NCBI RefSeq assembly: GCF_001544795.2
Contig: NZ_FCOI02000001.1
Coordinates: 475,116 to 539,115 of the forward strand
Length of the DNA stretch: 64,000 bases
From: Caballeronia temeraria
GTDB taxonomy: Bacteria > Pseudomonadota > Gammaproteobacteria > Burkholderiales > Burkholderiaceae
Reading direction: 5' to 3'
Shown here: positions 59,012 through 64,000 of the stretch, one piece after another
Position numbering within the stretch: position 1 is the first letter of the stretch
Layout: each line of letters starts with the position of its first letter
The notes under the pieces: generated by a model
What the model saw: the letters and a program-made list of their open reading frames with translations, nothing else
Told to the model about the DNA's origin: nothing
Databases searched by the model: none
Translations under genes and position numbers: made by a program

Positions 59012-60319
59012 TCAGTTCGACTGGGCCGTAGCAGTCGTAGCGGCGCCCTTCTGCTGCTTGAGGCATGAGCGGCGCGTTTTAGCACCGGTCTCTCGTTCGA
59101 ACGCGCTTGCGTCAAAGGCTCCTTCCCATCGGGCGATCGCGAAGACGGCAAGTGTGTTGCCTACTACATTCACCAGGGCCGTCGCCGTGGCCATCACGCG
59201 ATCGATCCCGAAGAGGAGGCCTAGACCGCTGAGAGGCAGACTCCGCACGGATTGCAACGTTGCAGCCAACTTGACGAAGGCACCACCCGCGACCGTCGTG
59301 CCGCCCTTCGAGGTAAGACTCAAGATAGCGAGCAGTCCAAGTTGCTGCCCCAGGGAGAACGGTGTGTCAGTCGCCTGCGCCACGAAGCCGATCGCAATGG
59401 CCATGTAGATGGACGTGCCGTCTAGGTTGAAGCTGTACCCCGCTGGAAGAACAAATCCGACGACCGCCTCATCACAACCGGAGCGCTGAAGCTTTTCAAT
59501 AAGGCGAGGCAGAGCAACTTCACTCGACGCGGTACCAAAAATGAGCAGGAGTTCGTCCCGAATCAGCTTCAAAATGCTGAAGAAAGGCAAACCAATCATC
59601 CAGCTAATGCTGCCAAGCACGCCAAAGACGAAGAGCAGCGACGCCGCGTAGTACAAAACGATGACCTTCAGCAGGTACATCAGCGTCACGCTGCCGTAGC
59701 TCCCGATCGCTGCAGCCATCGCGCCAAATGCACCCAGCGGCGCAAGCCTCATGATGAACGCAAGCATGCGAAAGAGAACCGACTGTGCTTCGTCGATACC
59801 GCGCAGGAGGATCGACTCGGGACCTACGGCCATGTTTAGCGCGAGTCCCGCGAGCAGTGAGATGATCAGCACTTGAACGATATCGCCTTTCGCGAATGCA
59901 TCGACAAGCGTATGCGGGATCAGACTCAGCAGGTAGTCAACGGCGGAGATGCCACCGGCACTCGTTGTCGCCTTTACCGCTGCCTGACTTTCAGCGATAT
60001 TCGTGGCGTGCAGCCCGGTGCCGGGTTGGAACACATTCACCATCACGAAGCCGAGAATCATCGCGACGGTGCTCACAATTTCGAAATACACGAGCGATTT
60101 GACGCCCATGCGGCCGAGCATGCGCAGGTCTTTCACGTGGGCAATACCCTGGACCAACGTGCAGAAAATGATGGGAGCCAGCATCATCTTGAGTAAGGCG
60201 ATGAAGCCCACGCCGAGCGGCTTCATCGCGACGGCCCACTCGGGCTTCGTCAACCCCAAGACGATTGCACACGCAAGTCCGATGAGTACTTGCACATGTA
60301 ATTGCTTTAACCGCTTCAT
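59012..60319 (-). CDS. dctA: C4-dicarboxylate transporter, DctA/DAACS family
   Basis: 435 residues. Family features: KMMLAPIIFCTLVQGIA, serine-rich and glycine loops, and GYSFNLDGTSIYMA. The start at ATG 60317-60319 follows TAGGAGACG. Imports di- or related carboxylates with cations. First gene of a nine-gene minus-strand operon ending at 51652. The symbol is given by family, not by proven substrate. Confidence 0.9.
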   Translation of the reverse strand: MKRLKQLHVQVLIGLACAIVLGLTKPEWAVAMKPLGVGFIALLKMMLAPIIFCTLVQGIAHVKDLRMLGRMGVKSLVYFEIVSTVAMILGFVMVNVFQPGTGLHATNIAESQAAVKATTSAGGISAVDYLLSLIPHTLVDAFAKGDIVQVLIISLLAGLALNMAVGPESILLRGIDEAQSVLFRMLAFIMRLAPLGAFGAMAAAIGSYGSVTLMYLLKVIVLYYAASLLFVFGVLGSISWMIGLPFFSILKLIRDELLLIFGTASSEVALPRLIEKLQRSGCDEAVVGFVLPAGYSFNLDGTSIYMAIAIGFVAQATDTPFSLGQQLGLLAILSLTSKGGTTVAGGAFVKLAATLQSVRSLPLSGLGLLFGIDRVMATATALVNVVGNTLAVFAIARWEGAFDASAFERETGAKTRRSCLKQQKGAATTATAQSN

Positions 60320-60664
60320 CTCGTCTCCTATATCGACTATTGGCCGTGAATCGGCCTGTACCGTTGACCTCGCGTCCAATCACTGAGCGATGGGCACTCG
60401 AAGCCCGCCCGGCCATTGGCACTGGTCAAGTTTCTGTGGGCAGAGAGCGGGAGCGGAATAATGCGAGTCGGGCTGATTTCACCGTTCCAGTGTCATCACG
60501 CCTGTTGAAGTTCGGATGCGCACTTTGCGATCCGTTGAAATTGACTCGTCTCCACTTCTTTCTGTCTTGTATTTGTTGGCTCAAGCATAAGAGCTCCGCA
60601 GAGGCTTGACAAAGACCGAGTAACTATACGAAGGTATGCCATCCAAGCATAACTCGAAGGGCAT
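60320..60664. promoter_or_regulatory. Divergent control region, dctA operon / LysR gene
   Basis: 345 bases without a gene. ATAC-GAAG-GTAT (60626-60637) is a small inverted repeat close to the LysR gene start, placed like an autoregulatory LysR box. A second such palindrome was not evident. Confidence 0.45.
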
Positions 60665-61606
60665 ATGGACGTACGCGAGTTGAAGAACTTTATCCATGTG
60701 GCGCGCGCCGGCAGTTTTAATCGGGCCGCGGCCGAGCTCTACATCGCACAGCCCGCACTGAGCCGCCAAATTGCCAAGCTCGAAGAAGAAATTGGGGTGC
60801 CGCTGTTCGTTCGGCACGGCCGTGGCGTGCGATTGACTGCCGCTGGTGCCCGCTTGCTGGAGCGGGCAGAAGTCATCACACAAATGGTGGGCGAAACCGG
60901 CGAGCATGTCAGGGCGAGCGTTGATGAGGAGCGAGGGTACCTTGCCGTGGGTCTACCGCCCACGATGGGTACCTTGATTGGCGCCGAGCTTGTCCGCAGT
61001 TTCCGGGCCGTGTTTCCCCGGGTTTCGTTGCATATCCGCGAGGGACAGAGCAGCTCGCTACAGGAATGGGTGCTGGACCGACGGGTCGACTTGGCCGTTG
61101 TGTACAACCAGCCTCCGCTCGATGCGTTCAACGTCCGTCCTCTTTACAGTGAGCCGATGATTCTGATCGCTCCCCCGGGCACGAAAATGCCCAAAGAGGG
61201 TTTTCACATTCGCGACCTCGCCAACCTTCCGTTGATTCTGCCGGGCTTGCCGCACAGCAATCGGCGCGTCATCGAACACGCTGCCGTCCAACATGGCATT
61301 CGGCTTCGGGTTGAGCTTGAGGTGGATAGCGTTGCTCTCACCAAGCAGCTTGTGAAAGCTGGCGTCGGATATTCTATCCTTACGTCAATCGCGATCCGCG
61401 ACGAAGCAGCGAGAGGCGATGTACTAGCACAGGCAATCAATCGACCCTCGATACGTTCGACGGTCGCGATAACCACGTTGCGCGATGCGCCCTCGTCCCG
61501 ATTCGTGACTGCTTGGACCGCGATGCTGCGAGAAAAGCTGGCGGGCTTCGTTCAGAATGAGCAGTGGCGGGATGACATCGTTTGGTTGGATGACGGCGAT
61601 TCGTGA
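60665..61606 (+). CDS. LysR-family regulator of the nine-gene operon
   Basis: 313 residues: HTH (MDVRELKNFIHVARAGSFNR, then ALSRQIAKLEEEIG) and an effector domain (about 92-295). It is divergent from dctA, the typical layout for an activator of an acid-degradation operon. The inducer is unknown. Confidence 0.9.
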   Translation: MDVRELKNFIHVARAGSFNRAAAELYIAQPALSRQIAKLEEEIGVPLFVRHGRGVRLTAAGARLLERAEVITQMVGETGEHVRASVDEERGYLAVGLPPTMGTLIGAELVRSFRAVFPRVSLHIREGQSSSLQEWVLDRRVDLAVVYNQPPLDAFNVRPLYSEPMILIAPPGTKMPKEGFHIRDLANLPLILPGLPHSNRRVIEHAAVQHGIRLRVELEVDSVALTKQLVKAGVGYSILTSIAIRDEAARGDVLAQAINRPSIRSTVAITTLRDAPSSRFVTAWTAMLREKLAGFVQNEQWRDDIVWLDDGDS

Positions 61607-62033
61607 AATGAGCCTCCTTGGAGACGATGAGCGGTGACTGCGTTGAGTGGCAACCCCTCGGCAGCCAGCGCTTGGGCTGATTGAGGGCGGCAGCTTGTGC
61701 AAGCTTTTCGGTCACTCGCCACCCGCTTTCGGAGGTCGCCTTTTGGCCGACTGCGGCAGTTCACCCGGACACGCGGCGAACAGCTGATTAAGAGCCTTTC
61801 TTGCTTCACTGCACTAATGCGCGCCAGGGCTTCGAAGGACGCCCACGTTGCGATCACGCTTCTGCTAAGCGTACTGGACAGGCCTTTGGGGAGCAGAGAT
61901 CTGAGAAAAATCGACTCGGGACCGACCGTTCCCATGACGGCGGGCGCCGCGGACGCGTTGCAGCAGATCGAGGTCTGGTGACTGGGAAACGCGGTCAGGG
62001 GGGGGCCGAAGCTCTCGGGACAGCGCGCTCAGT
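61607..62033. other. Decayed or non-coding stretch after the LysR gene
   Basis: About 430 bases with only weak open frames on both strands. Pieces look like gene remnants without recognisable families. GGGGGGGG occurs near 62000. Confidence 0.35.
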
Positions 62034-62183
62034 TCAGGCAGCGTCCCTTTGCGTGATGGCAAATGCTGAGATGAGCACGGTCACCACCGACACAGCCCCG
62101 GTCAGCAACCGTAACTCTCCTTCGTTGAGCTCCGTGACGAACAAAAGCACAGCCGTCCAGGCGTGCGACAACCACGCCATCAT
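62034..62183 (-). CDS. Small membrane protein coupled to the nuclease pseudogene
   Basis: 49 residues; the ATG overlaps the stop of the nuclease gene in ATGA. Two hydrophobic parts: WLSHAWTAVLLFVTE and LLTGAVSVVTVLISAFAI. Unknown family. It may be the membrane partner of the nuclease, or decayed with it. Confidence 0.45.
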   Translation of the reverse strand: MMAWLSHAWTAVLLFVTELNEGELRLLTGAVSVVTVLISAFAITQRDAA

Positions 62184-63023
62184 GCCCGACCTCCCGATGC
62201 CACCACGTTCAGGCCGACCGGTGCCAGTTCGACACTCAAACAGTACTCCATGAGCTGGACCCTGGGCGCGACCTTGCCGGCGTATTTGAGCTTGTCGGAG
62301 ATCGAGTTCGCCACGATCACTCCGGACACGGTCTTTCCGTTGGCGATGTGGTGCTCGATCCACCCCATGTGACGCTGCACTTGGTTGCGGGCTGCGTCAG
62401 GGCCCCGGCCCAGCTTCAGCTCGAACACCACATAGTTACCATCGCGGTCCAGGAACACCAGGTCCGCAGGGCCGCAATCCGTTTGATACTCCACTCCGTC
62501 CCGTCCGTCGGCATCGACGAACAGACTCAGGGGGCCGTGCGCGGTGGTGCTGGGCGGGCTTCGCGCCAGGTAGTCCCGCAGGTGGCCTTCCAGTGCGAAC
62601 GCTCCATCCCCGAACCCGTCGTCCACCGGTTCCGCGGCGTCGATGTCCGACGTGGCAGCTACCTCTTCGGTGGACTCGTCCACGCGGCGCACCTTCAAAC
62701 CGTCGGGCGTCTCCTCGATCGCCCACAGGCCGTGCTCGCCCGGGTCGTACCACACGACCTTGCCACGCCCCGGTGGCGAACAGGAAGTCGTACCGACCGT
62801 TGGCGAGGCGGGGCTTCTTGTTCTCGGGGTAGCCGACCCGGCCCACCCGGTTCACGGTGCAGATGCTGATCTGGCAATGGACGGTCCCCTCGTTCCAGTT
62901 GGGGTAGCCCTGCGCCAGCAGCTGCTTGATCTCAGCGTTGCTGGTCTCGCGGCCCAAAGGGATGACGGCGTCCCGGACCAGTTGCTAGATCGGCGGGCGT
63001 GCGGCGGTGGGGGTGGTACTCAC
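62180..63023 (-). pseudogene. NucS/DUF91-like nuclease, inactivated
   Basis: The frame from GTG 63021-63023 reads VSTTPTAARPPI, then TAG (62985-62987), then QLVRDAVIPLGRETSNAEIK... up to FATG; a run of four C on the plus strand (62768-62771) adds one base. Deleting one restores RGKVVWYDPGEHGLWAIEE and the rest to 62180. The C-terminal domain has the PD-(D/E)xK pattern PADLVFLDRDGNYVVFELK and RNQVQRHMGW of NucS-like enzymes. Without the two lesions the protein would have about 280 residues. GAGGGACC lies before the GTG. Codon bias suggests a high-GC (actinobacterial-like) source, by inference. Confidence 0.75.
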
Positions 63024-63812
63024 GGCTTAGGTCCCTCGTCGTCGGTCGGTCGTTCGTGGCGTCGTTCTCGATCGCCGGTGGAGGGCACCGCGCCCAGGCA
63101 GGACACGATTGAACCACGGTCGGTCGTGCTGACAACAGGGGAAAAGTGTTGCTCCTGGACGCTGCGCGCATCCGAAGCCGAAGGCCCCGGCGGCAAAACC
63201 GGTTCTGAGCCCATGAGGCCGCCGGCGGAGTTCGTGCGCAGGAGCCTCGGGCTCAGAGGCGGGTTGGTAAGGGACCCAAACCCGGTCGACCCGCATAAAA
63301 AAGGGCGCCCTGCACACCTTCGTTCGTCGCCCGCTGGTCGCCACCGTGTGAGATCCAAAATATATCGTGGCGACTCGGCATCGATGACCTCAGCGCGATT
63401 GCATCAGATCCTGCATTACGGTTAGAAGAGATTTAAGGGTTGGAGTCAGCTTCCTGTGATAGGTCAGTGGACACTCCTCCTGATCCAAACCGTTCGACGG
63501 TGTCTCAGCGGAAGTTCGGATCATGTGTTCCGGATCTGTCGTATCAAAGGTATTAGTCTTGAGCTCCTGCAGAGAACGGAATGGCGAAGAGATCAATAGC
63601 ATGCATCAAATCTTAATGTTCGCATAACTGATAGATTTTGGAGTTGGGCGAAAACGCGAAGCGGCGACGGTGGTTTCATAACTTTGCTATGGTCGAGCGT
63701 CCGTCTTGTGAGCTTCTGCTGTCGAATTTGCTCAAGGACGAGTGCCAGCACGCGCGAACTCAACAATCTTGCCAAGATGGCGATTCTCTATCAAGGCGAG
63801 GCTAGAACGCGA
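63024..63812. other. Mixed non-coding stretch at the right end
   Basis: The first 330 bases are GC-rich like the nuclease pseudogene. After about 63340 the sequence becomes AT-richer. A 70-residue minus-strand frame (63390-63602) exists but has no recognisable domain. I see no convincing gene. Confidence 0.4.
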
Positions 63813-63956
63813 ATGAAAAACAGATTGGAAGCTTTCCGAATTCGATTACGCCGTGCGCGCAATGAGCTTAGCGAGTCGCAGCGTGATTTTGCAGCACGAG
63901 GGGGAGTAACAGAAAAGACTCAAGGCGGTTTCAAACCGAAGTGCAACGGGGGTTAA
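63813..63956 (+). pseudogene. Truncated XRE-type helix-turn-helix regulator
   Basis: 47 codons, starting MKNRLEAFRIRLRRARNELS and ending ARGGVTEKTQGGFKPKCNGG. The first part matches phage-type XRE regulators, but the reading stops in the middle of the HTH domain. The rest is lost to a substitution or insertion that gives a stop at 63954-63956. Probably a fragment left by recombination. Confidence 0.55.
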
Positions 63957-64000
63957 TGTTTAGTTCTTTGAGGTTGGCTCGCTGAGGCAAGTGTTGCAGC

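Noticed and set aside
62985..62987. Programmed stop-codon readthrough or frameshifting in the nuclease gene
   Set aside because: Two independent lesions and no slippery-site or stem signal make decay the simpler explanation.

Overview
The window is a GC-rich chromosomal segment from a beta-proteobacterium of the Burkholderiaceae. The closest type is Burkholderia/Paraburkholderia/Caballeronia. I infer this from the aceE-aceF-lpdA pyruvate dehydrogenase operon with lipoyl domains on E3, a PhaP phasin gene, an ftrABCD-type iron operon, the bfd/tonB/exbB/exbD and hemP iron genes, and overall gene style. No similarity search was possible. Function calls rest on recognised motifs, length and context.

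Left part (1-39.2 kb): core chromosome. In order: a truncated PAS sensor kinase; aceE-aceF-lpdA; phaP behind a promoter bracketed by two identical operator-like sites; pbpG; an IclR regulator divergent from lutA-lutB; a repeat-rich lipoprotein; tyrB; uvrB. An iron block follows: a Fur-like box before ftrABCD plus a DUF336 gene; hemP with its own Fur box and a structured, terminator-ended 3' RNA; pirin and LysR genes; bfd behind a strong Fur box; two tiny overlapping ORFs leading into tonB-exbB-exbD; and murI with bfr. The block ends with class I fumarase, a YqhA-like protein, an EamA permease, acs, and a DUF4212/solute-symporter pair. It closes on a tRNA-Ser(GGA) gene.

Middle part (39.2-46.4 kb): a compact integrative element next to tRNA-Ser. 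It has a P4-type tyrosine integrase, a coupled gene of unknown function, an AlpA-like regulator, a C4/ash-like leader RNA region, a chain of small overlapping ORFs (one a PC4-like single-strand DNA-binding protein), a 908-residue primase-helicase, and 13 copies of GGGTTAC directly behind it. That array is a good candidate replication origin. I found no capsid, packaging or obvious cargo gene, and no right-hand attachment site.

Right part (47-61.6 kb): two accessory catabolic clusters. One is LysR, an M14-type deacylase, an MFS permease and a metallo-beta-lactamase-fold hydrolase. The other is a nine-gene minus-strand operon divergent from a LysR gene: dctA-type carrier, carboxymuconolactone decarboxylase-like protein, SDR, LigI-like amidohydrolase, MFS, SMP-30 lactonase, ModA-like binding protein, exported alpha/beta-hydrolase-fold protein lacking the usual Ser, and an exported amidohydrolase. 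The set suggests uptake and ring opening of a lactone-forming acid, with substrate unknown.

Right end (61.6-64 kb): decayed DNA. It holds a NucS-like nuclease pseudogene with a nonsense and a frameshift lesion, a coupled small membrane ORF, and a truncated XRE regulator.
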